Source: Prevotellaceae bacterium UBA4301 (GTDB lineage: Bacteria > Bacteroidota > Bacteroidia > Bacteroidales > Bacteroidaceae). Taken from it: DNA of 64,000 nt. Below, one piece after another: positions 15,964 to 24,314 of this stretch. The DNA is taken from the NCBI GenBank assembly GCA_002395775.1, contig DGUV01000075.1:45896-109895 (forward strand), in the 5' to 3' direction. Made by a program: the position numbers and the translations under genes. The notes under the pieces were generated by a model. It ran no database searches. It was not told where the DNA came from and saw only the letters and a program-made list of their open reading frames with translations. Position 1 is the stretch's first letter, and each line of letters begins with the position of its first letter.

Positions 15964-17211
15964 ATGAAGAATATAGCTGTACTGATATCGGGCGGCGTGG
16001 ACAGCGCCGTAGTGGTTCACCAATTGTGTGAACACGGTTACAAACCCGACCTTCATTATATTAAGATAGGTATGGAAGGCGAGGACTCGTCTTGCTCGGC
16101 CGAGGAGGATATTGAACTCTCGCAGGCCACGGCAAGGAAGTATGGTCTGAAGCTGGAAGTCACCGACCTGCAGAAAGAATACTGGGAAAAGGTGGTGGGC
16201 TATGCCATAGAGCGCGTGAAGGAAGGACTGACGCCGAACCCCGACGTAATGTGCAACCGACTCATCAAGTTCGGAGCCTTCGAGGAACGCATCGGCAAGG
16301 ATTACGACCTCGTGGCAACGGGGCACTATGCAACACGCAAGGCCCCTCTCCCTGCTCCCCCCGTGGGGGGGAGAGTCTTGCCTTTCCTGTTGAATGATGT
16401 TGAACTAAAGACAGAAACGCTGGAGGACATTGCCCTCGAAGGAGAAGCCCTCCCCCCCACGGGGGGAGCGGGGAGAGGGGCCATTTTTCTGGGCACCGCC
16501 AAGGACCCCGTGAAGGACCAGACGGACTTCCTTGCCCAACTCACCTACGAACAACTCCAGCATACCATCTTCCCCATTGGTCACCTAATGAAGGAAGAGG
16601 TGCGGGACATTGCCATCCGGGCAGGATTGCCCAGTGCGCGCCGTAAGGACAGTCAGGGCATCTGCTTCCTGGGCAAGATAAACTACAACGACTTCCTGCG
16701 CCGTTTTCTGGGCGAACAGGAAGGCCGCATCATCGACATTGAGACGGGTAAGGTGGTGGGTAGGCACCGGGGATTCTGGTTCCACACCATCGGGCAGCGC
16801 AAGGGATTGGGACTGAGCGGCGGCCCCTGGTTCGTGGTGAAGAAGAACGTCAAGAAGAACATTGTCTTCGTGGCCCGCGGCTGGGACACGCAGTTGCAGT
16901 ATGGTCACGACTTCCGCCTGGCCGACATGCACTTCATCACAAGCAATCCTTGGGAAGAAGAGACGAATGAAGAGGGGAACGTGAAGCGCGGAGAATCAGA
17001 ATTAATCAAGAAGGGCTTGCCCATTTCGTTCAAGATTCGGCACGTCGATCACTTCATGCCCGGCATCATCACACTGGACGACGAAGGCTATCACATCCAC
17101 TCCGACGAACCCATTCAGGGCATTGCCCCCGGCCAGTTCGGATGCATCTACGACGCCGAACACCGCATCTGCTACGGCAGTGGCGAGATAGCCATATACA
17201 AAGACCGATAA
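15964..17211 (+). CDS. mnmA: tRNA 2-thiouridine(34) synthase with in-frame repeat insertion
   Basis: A 415-residue PP-loop enzyme that thiolates U34 of tRNA-Lys, -Glu and -Gln. ATP-binding motif 'SGGVDSAV' at 9-16; catalytic Cys97 in '[13 protein letters not shown]' and Cys234 in '[10 protein letters not shown]'. The family is usually about 360 residues. The excess is explained by residues about 127-174, between 'GHYATRK' and '[18 protein letters not shown]', which are translated from a 142-bp paired palindrome. The frame, both cysteines and all downstream blocks are intact, so the enzyme is probably active. The start at 15964 is preceded by the promoter at 15938. Confidence 0.95.
   Translation: MKNIAVLISGGVDSAVVVHQLCEHGYKPDLHYIKIGMEGEDSSCSAEEDIELSQATARKYGLKLEVTDLQKEYWEKVVGYAIERVKEGLTPNPDVMCNRLIKFGAFEERIGKDYDLVATGHYATRKAPLPAPPVGGRVLPFLLNDVELKTETLEDIALEGEALPPTGGAGRGAIFLGTAKDPVKDQTDFLAQLTYEQLQHTIFPIGHLMKEEVRDIAIRAGLPSARRKDSQGICFLGKINYNDFLRRFLGEQEGRIIDIETGKVVGRHRGFWFHTIGQRKGLGLSGGPWFVVKKNVKKNIVFVARGWDTQLQYGHDFRLADMHFITSNPWEEETNEEGNVKRGESELIKKGLPISFKIRHVDHFMPGIITLDDEGYHIHSDEPIQGIAPGQFGCIYDAEHRICYGSGEIAIYKDR
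16341..16482. mobile_element. Paired-palindrome element inserted in mnmA
   Basis: Left arm 16341-16375 ('ggcccctctccctgctcccc' onward) and right arm 16450-16482 are inverted copies, identical over about 33 bases except one. Each arm contains its own hairpin CTCCCCCC-CAC-GGGGGGAG. The roughly 74-base core between the arms is ordinary-looking coding sequence. The element has no stop codon in the mnmA frame. It encodes no transposase, so it would be a passive, MITE-like or REP-like unit. The insertion is supported by the excess protein length at exactly this point. Confidence 0.8.
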
Positions 17212-17223
17212 AACGGAGCGAGA

Positions 17224-18918
17224 CTAATCCGTCATTTTGGACTCGAGGCGGGCCTGGACAACATTCACCACATAGCCGCCCAGTTTGCCACACTCATTGA
17301 CAATGTCCATGAAGATTGTGCCAACGGCATAGGAGTATTCCTGTTCGTTGATGGCATTCACGTTATCATTCTTCAGCCACTGACACATCTGTCTGATTTC
17401 ATCCTCGATGTGAAGGGTTGCCGCAATGTCGTGATTGACTTTCCGCCCCTCCATGGCCACATTCATTTGCGTCAGAGCCTCATTCGCCAGGTCCATGATG
17501 CTCCGCACCTGCCGATACTGAGATGGAGTGAAATTATGTATGGACTCACGGAGTCGGACAAGGGTTCGGGACATGTTGCGACAAGAGTCGCCAATGCTCT
17601 CCAACTCACAGATTTCACGCATCAGCCTGCGCACCTTGGACTTGGTCATGTCACTCAGGTGGTTTTCACTCACCTGTTCCAGGTAATTGGCAATGCTTAT
17701 CTCCATCTTGTCCGTGCTGTCCTCGTCGTGCTCAACCTCGGCAGAGAGGTTTTCGAAGTCCTTGTCCGATGAAGTGTCGAGCATGGTCCTCACCTTACCG
17801 AACATCTGCTGCACAAACTGAGCAAAACGCTGAGTCTCGCGCTGTGCCTGCAGGACAGCAATTTCCGGTGTCTGCACCAGGTTGGACTCGATGTAGCGCA
17901 AACGAAATTCCTCCTGCTCGGGTTTCTTCTCTTCCGGAAGGATGAAACAAACCAGACGTTCCAACTGAGGCACAAAGCCGATGAGCAGGAAGGTGTTGAC
18001 GACATTGAAACAAGTGTGGAAGGTGGCCAACACGACGGGGAGCCGCTCGGCCTGTCCGCCTGCAGAGAGGTCGTAGCCCGACAGGTGGCACACGACCCTT
18101 ACCAACGGGAAGAACACCACCAGCACCCACATTACACCAAAGACATTGAACACAAGATGAGCCAAAGCAGCCCGACGGGCCGGAACACCTGCGCCCAAGG
18201 CCACCAGATTGGCCGTTGCCGTGGTGCCGATGTTCTCACCCATCACCAGAGCGATGCCCAGATGGATGGGCAGGACGCCTGTGGAACAAAGCAGAATGGT
18301 GAGCGCCATGACGGCGGCCGACGACTGCACAATGCAGGTGATGAGCGTTCCCAGACCGAGGAATGAAAGGATGGTGAGGTAGCTGCCCGTGTCAAACGAA
18401 GCAAAGAACTGGACTACCGACTCGTTGTGAGCAAGGTCGAGCTCGCGGCCGGCAGTACTCAACATCACCAAAGAAAGGAACATGAAGGCTATACCAAACA
18501 GGAAGTCGCCCACAAGCCGACGACGCTTCTTGAACATCAGCACCATGCCCAGGAAGAAGGCCGGGAACACGATGTTGGTCAAATCGACATTATAGCCAAG
18601 AGACATAATCCATGCCGTGAGCGTGGTGCCGATGTTGGCGCCCATGATGACGGATATGGCCTGAGCCAATGTAAGCAGTCCTGCCGAAACGAAAGAAACT
18701 GCCATGACCGTGGTTGCCGAGGAAGACTGCACCAGACAGGTGACCAGCATGCCCGTGAGCATGCCCGTGAACCGATTTGTGGTCATGGTACCCAGTGTGT
18801 GACGCAGTTGCGGACCTGCCAGTTTCTGCAGGGCGTCACTCATCATGCGCATACCATAGATTAGCAATCCCAGTGCGCCCAGCAGTTTCATTGCTGACAT
18901 GAAATAATCTTGTGCCAT
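17224..18918 (-). CDS. Na+/phosphate cotransporter with PhoU-like tail
   Basis: A 564-residue protein: N-terminal membrane half with the duplicated Na/Pi motif ('QSSSATTVMAVSFVSAGLL' near residue 65 and 'QSSAAVMALTILLCSTGVL' near 200) and about eight to nine helices to residue 330. A cytoplasmic helical tail of about 220 residues resembles PhoU and ends in 'VVNVVQARLESK'. It should move phosphate (or a similar anion) inward with sodium. The tail probably regulates transport. Convergent with mnmA, with only 12 bases between stops and no clear terminator hairpin. Confidence 0.88.
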   Translation of the reverse strand: MAQDYFMSAMKLLGALGLLIYGMRMMSDALQKLAGPQLRHTLGTMTTNRFTGMLTGMLVTCLVQSSSATTVMAVSFVSAGLLTLAQAISVIMGANIGTTLTAWIMSLGYNVDLTNIVFPAFFLGMVLMFKKRRRLVGDFLFGIAFMFLSLVMLSTAGRELDLAHNESVVQFFASFDTGSYLTILSFLGLGTLITCIVQSSAAVMALTILLCSTGVLPIHLGIALVMGENIGTTATANLVALGAGVPARRAALAHLVFNVFGVMWVLVVFFPLVRVVCHLSGYDLSAGGQAERLPVVLATFHTCFNVVNTFLLIGFVPQLERLVCFILPEEKKPEQEEFRLRYIESNLVQTPEIAVLQAQRETQRFAQFVQQMFGKVRTMLDTSSDKDFENLSAEVEHDEDSTDKMEISIANYLEQVSENHLSDMTKSKVRRLMREICELESIGDSCRNMSRTLVRLRESIHNFTPSQYRQVRSIMDLANEALTQMNVAMEGRKVNHDIAATLHIEDEIRQMCQWLKNDNVNAINEQEYSYAVGTIFMDIVNECGKLGGYVVNVVQARLESKMTD

Positions 18919-18990
18919 AATCGTTCGTTTTAATCAGAATTTATGGCACAAAGATAAGAGGTGTTTTTCACAATTCAACTATAAAAGGTA

Positions 18991-19626
18991 TTACAATCTG
19001 GTTACGTTTGGTCTTGTAATCATATTGTAATGAGTCATCAGCCTGCGCCATTTGAAGTAACCAAAGACTGCAATAATGACGTAGAGGCCGTAGAGCGAGG
19101 CCTTGAAGGGAATGTCCTTGTAGAAATAAAGCACACAGGTGACCACATCGACGGCTATCCAAATGAACCACTGTTCCAGATATTTGTGTGCCAATGCCCA
19201 GATGCCCAGGATGCTGAGGGCCGTCGTGAAGGAGTCGGCAAGGGGCACGTTGGAATTGGTGAACGTAACGAGCAGCCAATAAATGGTGGCCCACACCGCA
19301 GCCGTGAGCAACAGCCACGGCAAGACAAGGCGACGCGGGAAATGGCATATGGGCCTCTCCCCACCCCCTCCCTCAAGGGAAGGGGCTTCCACTCCCCCAA
19401 CGGCTTTGACAGGGCGGAGCCAACGCCACCAACCGTAGATGGTCATCAACAGATAGTAGAACTCCATGCCGCAGTCGGCATAGAGTCCTTTCTGATAGTA
19501 AAGCACGATGCCCAGGCTCTGCATGAGGAATCCTACGAACCACATCCAGATGCTGGCCTTGAACTCCAGCAGAATGTAGGCCAAGCCGAGCAGGGTGGTG
19601 ACGATGTCAAGCCAATTCACAGACAT
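18991..19626 (-). CDS. pnuT: PnuT thiamine transporter (PnuC family)
   Basis: A 211-residue membrane protein with seven or so helices and the PnuC-family 'TIYGWWRWLR' and 'WIAVDVVTCVLYFYKD' motifs. PnuC members take up nicotinamide riboside; the downstream position behind a TonB receptor under a TPP riboswitch identifies this one as PnuT for thiamine, a pairing known in Bacteroidetes. Between helices, residues about 76-92 ('GGVEAPSLEGGGGERP') are translated from a single palindromic arm (19351-19398). The start codon is right next to another arm (19630-19665), so its ribosome entry region is repeat-derived. Confidence 0.85.
   Translation of the reverse strand: MSVNWLDIVTTLLGLAYILLEFKASIWMWFVGFLMQSLGIVLYYQKGLYADCGMEFYYLLMTIYGWWRWLRPVKAVGGVEAPSLEGGGGERPICHFPRRLVLPWLLLTAAVWATIYWLLVTFTNSNVPLADSFTTALSILGIWALAHKYLEQWFIWIAVDVVTCVLYFYKDIPFKASLYGLYVIIAVFGYFKWRRLMTHYNMITRPNVTRL
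19351..19398. repeat. Single palindromic arm inside pnuT
   Basis: 'gggcctctccccaccccctc' followed by CCTCAAGGGAAGGGG, a member of the GC-rich family lying in frame in a loop of the transporter. No second arm was found within the gene. Confidence 0.65.
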
Positions 19627-19629
19627 AGC

Positions 19630-19757
19630 GGCCCCCTCCCCTTACCCTCCCCGAGGGGAGGGAGTTGATACTTACATATAGAATTATCTTCTGCCATATT
19701 TTCCTCTTATTTGTAACCACTCCCCTCCCCTCGGGAGGGGTAAGGGGGTGGGGCTTC
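19630..19757. repeat. Paired palindromes between TonB receptor gene and pnuT
   Basis: Left arm 19630-19665 and right arm 19717-19757 are inverted, each with an inner hairpin CCCTCCCC-GA-GGGGAGGG type, enclosing about 50 bases. The pair fills the gap between the receptor stop codon (19760) and the pnuT start (19626). It would form a strong structure in the operon mRNA between the two cistrons. Confidence 0.8.
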
Positions 19758-19759
19758 GA

Positions 19760-22192
19760 TTAGAACTTGAGCGTCACGCTGCCCATTGCCGTGAAGCCAG
19801 CCATGGGAACATAGCCAATCTGATAATAACGGTTCTGCTCGGGATAGTCACTGCCGACGATGGCCGAGTACACCCAGCCCGACGAAGCATAGCGACGATT
19901 GAAGATGTTGCGCAAATCGACACCGAAGACGATGTGCTTCAGACCTTTTCTCATTTTCTCATTTCCTCCACCTCTCATTTTCAGGTCATATCCCAGGTGG
20001 ATGTTGGTCTGCGTGTACTTGGGCAGCGACCGATCCTTGTTGCAGGTGTTGTCGAGATACTGTCGCGAGACGAAGTTGGTGTGCCACGTAGCCTCGAAGC
20101 CCTTGACGTGGAAGTCGGCAAAACCATTCAGTATGGCCGCAGGCGAGAAGGCGAGCGTGGAATTGTCGTAGTGGACGGTGGTGGCCGGAAGGTCGTTCCA
20201 GTCGGCATCGTAGGTCTCTACGACCTCGTCGAAGTCACGAATCGTATTCTTGCTGATGGCGGCATTGGCTTCCAGAGAGAACCACTTCGTCACATCTACT
20301 CCGGCCGACAGCTCCATGCCCAGCCTGTAGCTGCGATGGATGTTGGTGGTCAGTTTCTCACCGATGTCACTGTAGAGGCCCGTCTGCACGAACTGGTTGT
20401 CGTAGTACATCGAGTAGAGCCCGATGCCGGCGTGCCAGCGACTGCCTTGATAGTTGTAACCCAGTTCCACGTCGTGCAGGCTCTCTGCCTTAGGGGCAGG
20501 ATAGTTGCCGTTGTCGGTGAAGTTGTTGCGCTCCGGTTCACGATGGCTGAGGGCATACGACACATAGGCCGAATGGCCATTCTGGTGGAACGAGATGCCC
20601 ACCTTGGGGTTCAGGAAGTCGTACTGTTTCTTGATGTCGAGGAGATGGGCCTTGTAGGTGCCGTCCGCCTGCTTCACGAAACTGTCGTGCGTGCCGCTGG
20701 TTATATATCCCACATGGCGATACTGCACGTCGGCAAAGGCATCCCAGGCCTTCGTGATGTGGAACATGCCCTTGAGGAAGATTTGTCCGTCGGTCTTCGT
20801 GGCATCGTTGTCGTAGTAGTGATACCAGCCATGCTTGTCGCTGAAGAGGTCGGCCTGCAACTGGTCGTTGCTGGTGTAGGTAAGGTAACCATAGTGGTTG
20901 GCCTCGAAGTTCTGCAGCGAGACTCCGCCGATGACATCCCAACGGTTGTCCTGATAGTTGACGTTCCACACCATTCCGTAGCCGTCCTGCTTCATGCCCT
21001 TGCGGCGCACGTAGTCGGCCTTGCCCAGCGATGAGCCGTCGGAGAGCACCTCGGGCAGACCAAACTTCTTGGGCTTATTCTGGAGACGGAAACTCTGGTA
21101 GTAGCCGTGTCCGTGGGTGTAATGGAGCGTTCCGCTGGTGGTCCAGTGGTCGCTGATGTGCCACGAGAGGTTCAGCAAGTTGTGATTCTGCCAGAAGTTG
21201 TCGGTGGCACCGGGATAGAAACTTCCGTCTTTCATCTGATAGCGGCCGACAGTCCATCCGCCGTTCCAGTCGGGCGTAAAGGCTTCGTAGAGTTCGTTGT
21301 AGCGTCCGAGCCCCATCTTGTAGAGGTCCTTGTAGGTCTTCACCCCGTCGTAGGAGTTCAGACTATACTCATTGTCGCCCGGGCATACGCCGTTCCAGGC
21401 CTGTCCCGTCCGCTCGTAGTTACCGATATTCTTGTAACTCAGCTTCAGCGTCCCATCATTATTAATATAGGTAAGGCCGCCATAGTAACTGCCGCTCCGT
21501 CCGTCGGTGCCATGGATGAATCCGTCGGTGCGCGTTCCGTGGTAGGCGCCGTCGATGATGACACCTCCCCCGGCCCCTCCCAAGGAGGGGTGATTGTCCT
21601 TGCCCTTTTTCCTCTGCAGCAGCCCTGTGGAGAACGAGCCGCCGAAGTTCCAGGTGTTGTAGGAACCGCCCGAGGCCGAAAGTTCGAGCGAGGGGAAGGG
21701 GTTCGGGGCCTTCGTTTGCAGGGCCACCGTACCGCCAAAGGCTCCGTCACCATTGGTAGATGTACCCACACCGCGCTGTATCTGGACGTTGGAGAGCAAA
21801 GCTGAGTAGGAGTTCATGTTGGCCCAGAAGACACACTGGTCCTCGGGCGAATTAAGTGACACGCCGTCCAGTGTCACGTTGATGCGCGAGTCGCCAGCCC
21901 CACGGATGCGCATGTAGGTCGTTCCCGTGCCCAGTCCGTTCTCGCTCCAGGCCATCACGCCCGGGGTGCGGGCAAAGAGGAAGGGCAGTTCCTGTCCCGT
22001 CCGGGAGAAGGTCTCCAGTTGCTTGCGGTCGATCTTCGTCACGGCAAAGGGAGCATTCGCAGGAGCCTTTACGGCCTTCACAACTACTTCGTTCAGAGCC
22101 TCCATCTTCATTGAGTCGGAGACCTCATTCACTTGGGCAAATCCCACCTGTGTCATACTCATCATGAGCACGACAGCTACTAATTTCTGCAT
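19760..22192 (-). CDS. TonB-dependent outer-membrane receptor for thiamine
   Basis: An 810-residue receptor: signal peptide ending 'MTQVGFAQ', plug domain ('RTGQELPFLFARTPGVMAWS' with 'MRIRGAGDSRINVTLDGVSL') and a beta barrel ending in Phe ('MGSVTLKF'). It is directly under a TPP riboswitch and followed by pnuT, so the cargo is inferred to be thiamine or a phosphate ester of it. An upstream ATG at 22216 falls in the riboswitch closing stem; I prefer 22192. Residues from a palindromic arm ('HPSLGGAGGGVI') sit in a barrel loop near residue 200. The downstream gap to pnuT holds a paired palindrome. Confidence 0.88.
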   Translation of the reverse strand: MQKLVAVVLMMSMTQVGFAQVNEVSDSMKMEALNEVVVKAVKAPANAPFAVTKIDRKQLETFSRTGQELPFLFARTPGVMAWSENGLGTGTTYMRIRGAGDSRINVTLDGVSLNSPEDQCVFWANMNSYSALLSNVQIQRGVGTSTNGDGAFGGTVALQTKAPNPFPSLELSASGGSYNTWNFGGSFSTGLLQRKKGKDNHPSLGGAGGGVIIDGAYHGTRTDGFIHGTDGRSGSYYGGLTYINNDGTLKLSYKNIGNYERTGQAWNGVCPGDNEYSLNSYDGVKTYKDLYKMGLGRYNELYEAFTPDWNGGWTVGRYQMKDGSFYPGATDNFWQNHNLLNLSWHISDHWTTSGTLHYTHGHGYYQSFRLQNKPKKFGLPEVLSDGSSLGKADYVRRKGMKQDGYGMVWNVNYQDNRWDVIGGVSLQNFEANHYGYLTYTSNDQLQADLFSDKHGWYHYYDNDATKTDGQIFLKGMFHITKAWDAFADVQYRHVGYITSGTHDSFVKQADGTYKAHLLDIKKQYDFLNPKVGISFHQNGHSAYVSYALSHREPERNNFTDNGNYPAPKAESLHDVELGYNYQGSRWHAGIGLYSMYYDNQFVQTGLYSDIGEKLTTNIHRSYRLGMELSAGVDVTKWFSLEANAAISKNTIRDFDEVVETYDADWNDLPATTVHYDNSTLAFSPAAILNGFADFHVKGFEATWHTNFVSRQYLDNTCNKDRSLPKYTQTNIHLGYDLKMRGGGNEKMRKGLKHIVFGVDLRNIFNRRYASSGWVYSAIVGSDYPEQNRYYQIGYVPMAGFTAMGSVTLKF
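21563..21593. repeat. Single palindromic arm inside the TonB receptor gene
   Basis: 'acctcccccggcccctccca' then AGGAGGGG, in frame and translated as a Gly/Pro-rich loop. It matches the family arms in layout. Confidence 0.6.
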
Positions 22193-22216
22193 AGTATTCT
22201 TATTTATAATGTTCAT

Positions 22217-22292
22217 ACTCTCTACGCCAGCATTACCTGGTTCAGATTCTTAGGGTCTGTTCTCAGCCACGCCAAAAGACGAGGCACCCCTG
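22217..22292 (-). promoter_or_regulatory. TPP (thiamine) riboswitch
   Basis: Reading the minus strand: GGGGTGCC, then 'ggctgaga', then 'accctaagaatctgaacc', 'aggtaatgctggcgtaga'. These are the conserved parts of the THI element, in order and at normal spacing. It should sense thiamine pyrophosphate and switch off expression of the receptor-pnuT operon when the vitamin is plentiful. The element ends at the receptor start region, which favours control of translation initiation. Confidence 0.93.
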
Positions 22293-22303
22293 ATTAACGA
22301 CTG

Positions 22304-22336
22304 CAAAGGTACGAATAATTCGCCGACCCTGCAATA
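22304..22336 (-). promoter_or_regulatory. Promoter of the thiamine uptake operon
   Basis: TACCTTTG on the minus strand at 22311-22304, just before the riboswitch, with a weak TTGC about 21 bp further upstream instead of TTTG. Confidence 0.6.
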
Positions 22337-22394
22337 GTCTGCGTACTTTTTATATAAAATCATGATAACGTGCGCTTAGGAGCAGCGTCCAAAA

Positions 22395-22545
22395 CATATA
22401 GAAGCATAGGCCCATACACATAATAGCATAGGCGTATGCTCATAGGAGCATTCCTTGTTCCTTGCCGAAGAACGAATATTCGCCGTCGAGGAACATAAAT
22501 TCCCCGTCGGCGAACATTCGTTCTCTGACGGGGAACATATTTTAC
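22395..22545. repeat. Intergenic array with exact 21-bp period
   Basis: The phrase GAAC followed by a variable self-complementary AT-rich or TTCG core and a GTCGG/GACGG tail begins at 22470, 22491, 22512 and 22533, exactly 21 bp apart. Just before it, a second motif 'agcatagg' recurs at about 22 bp. Units differ but keep local dyads (GAACGAATATTCG, GAACATTCGTTC). No gene is visible in 22337-22684; the remaining sequence is AT-rich. Confidence 0.7.
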
Positions 22546-22684
22546 AGACAGCCCTTTCGAGGGCCCATTCCTAACTGCAAAGATAAGAAAAAAACAGGAG
22601 CAAAAGCAAATAAATGTGCCTATTATTTGCCGGGAAAGTCCAGTCCCCTCTCGTAGAGTGTCGAGAAGATGACCTGCGCTCCCC

Positions 22685-23230
22685 CTATCCCAACATCTCC
22701 AGGATGTCCTGCTCCATCTTCTCGGGCTCCGTGGTGGGGGCATAACGTTTTATGGTCTGCCCGTCGCGCGAGATGAGGAACTTGGTGAAGTTCCACTTGA
22801 TGTCGCAGTCCTTCTCCACGCTCTTGCTGATCTTCTTAAACAGGGCCTTCATGCCTTTGGCCTTCAGTCCGTTGTACTCTTCCGTGGGGACCTGAGCCTT
22901 CAGGTACTCGAAGATGGGTGTAGCCTCGGGGCCGTTGACGTCCACCTTCTTCATGATTTGGAACGTGACGCCATAGTTCAGTTGGCAGAAACCCTCAATC
23001 TCGCTGTCAGAGCCCGGGTCCTGCTTCAGGAACTGGTTGCAGGGGAAGCCCACAATGCAAAGGCCGCGGTCCTTATACTTCTGATAGAGCGCCTCCAGCC
23101 CAGCAAACTGCGGGGTAAAGCCACACTTGCTGGCGGTGTTCACTACGATAAGTACCTTTCCCTCAAACTGGGCAAAGTCCAGCTCCTTGCCTCGGCTGGT
23201 CAGGGCCTTGAAATCATAAATCTTTTCCAT
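22685..23230 (-). CDS. Glutathione peroxidase-like thiol peroxidase
   Basis: A 181-residue protein with the family blocks '[18 protein letters not shown]' (catalytic Cys36, not selenocysteine), '[14 protein letters not shown]' and '[12 protein letters not shown]'. It reduces peroxides, in bacteria commonly with thioredoxin. The start 'MEKIYDFKA' at 23230 is preferred to one two codons upstream. A single gene, divergent from the lipoprotein at 23367, protecting an anaerobe from oxygen stress. Confidence 0.9.
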   Translation of the reverse strand: MEKIYDFKALTSRGKELDFAQFEGKVLIVVNTASKCGFTPQFAGLEALYQKYKDRGLCIVGFPCNQFLKQDPGSDSEIEGFCQLNYGVTFQIMKKVDVNGPEATPIFEYLKAQVPTEEYNGLKAKGMKALFKKISKSVEKDCDIKWNFTKFLISRDGQTIKRYAPTTEPEKMEQDILEMLG

Positions 23231-23366
23231 AATCATTATATTCTAAACAGTTTTCGTTGCAAAGATACACAAAAGAGAAAGAACAATGCTAACAATTTGA
23301 GAACTATTCGTTGACCTATTGATTTTTTTCTTAAATTTGTGCAAGATATCAATAACAACAAGGAGT

Positions 23367-24305
23367 ATGAAAACAAAGAATCTTGCGATGATTTTGCTCG
23401 CTGCCACGATGCTGACAGCATGTACGAACAAGGAAGAACAACTGCGCCAACGCGCCACGGAGCTGTGCCAATACATCCCTGGCCAAGAGCTGAAGAAAGA
23501 GGCCCGAGGCTTCATGACCGCAGACTTCTACAATGTGCTGGACACCCTGTTCAACCACCTGCCTAAGCATGAGGCCATGGACCACGAATGGCTTCATTAC
23601 TTCGTGACTGGCAACGGAGGAACGATTGCCGACTACGAAGTCGTGGGTGTGGAACAGACCGATGCGACACATGCCATAGCAACCATAAACGTGCGTCAAA
23701 AGTGGGAGGACGGTTCATTTGATGAGACAAGCGACGTCGAAGAACACCACCTCTACATGGAGAAAGTGGACGGCAAATGGCTAATGTCTGACTTCGACGA
23801 ACATAAGCAGGACTGCATCCGCCACATCGAAATCAACCACAGGAAACAGGCTCTGCGCGATGCCATGAGCGACTACTTGGTGAAGGAAGTAGGCGAACAT
23901 TACCTAAAAGGTGATATGTGCATTCCCTCGCTGATGGTGGTAGCTTCGGAGAAGACCAACCCAACGGAAACTCGCGTGTGGTGCGACTGCTGGGTATGGT
24001 GGTATGAACTGTCGGGCGACACACTGAAGACCATATCGGGTGGCAATCATTCGGGTTGCATGACCATTGAGGCGAAAGGCGGCAAACCTGTCGTTACTGC
24101 CTTCGAACAGACCACCGATGGTGCCAGTTTCACACCCAGTGCCAAGCGCATCTTCGGTAAGCACTACGACATGTTACAGCTGATGCACGCCAACCACGAC
24201 GTTGCCGAGGCTGTACGCAAAGAGCAGCTGGGCGAATACGTCCGTCGCCACAATATCCCCGTCCGCTACTATCAGGACTATGGTTGGGATGCCGTGGAAC
24301 TGTGA
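23367..24305 (+). CDS. Uncharacterised lipoprotein
   Basis: A 312-residue exported protein: start at 23367 gives a short signal ending 'ATMLTACTNKEE' with the lipobox Cys. The first half contains 'YFVTGNGGTIADYEVVGVEQ' and a conserved 'VEEHHLYMEKVDGKWLMSDFDE', an NTF2-like or DUF3828-like pattern. The second half has 'SGGNHSGCMTIEAKGGKPVV'. The upstream frame extension to 23319 has no signal peptide and is rejected. Function unknown. Confidence 0.75.
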   Translation: MKTKNLAMILLAATMLTACTNKEEQLRQRATELCQYIPGQELKKEARGFMTADFYNVLDTLFNHLPKHEAMDHEWLHYFVTGNGGTIADYEVVGVEQTDATHAIATINVRQKWEDGSFDETSDVEEHHLYMEKVDGKWLMSDFDEHKQDCIRHIEINHRKQALRDAMSDYLVKEVGEHYLKGDMCIPSLMVVASEKTNPTETRVWCDCWVWWYELSGDTLKTISGGNHSGCMTIEAKGGKPVVTAFEQTTDGASFTPSAKRIFGKHYDMLQLMHANHDVAEAVRKEQLGEYVRRHNIPVRYYQDYGWDAVEL

Positions 24306-24314
24306 TTGTTCGCC

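Noticed and set aside
22360..22743. Arg-rich 127-codon minus-strand frame over the 21-bp array
   Set aside because: It merely translates the 21-bp repeats (period is a multiple of three) and overlaps the end of the peroxidase gene; no start signal.
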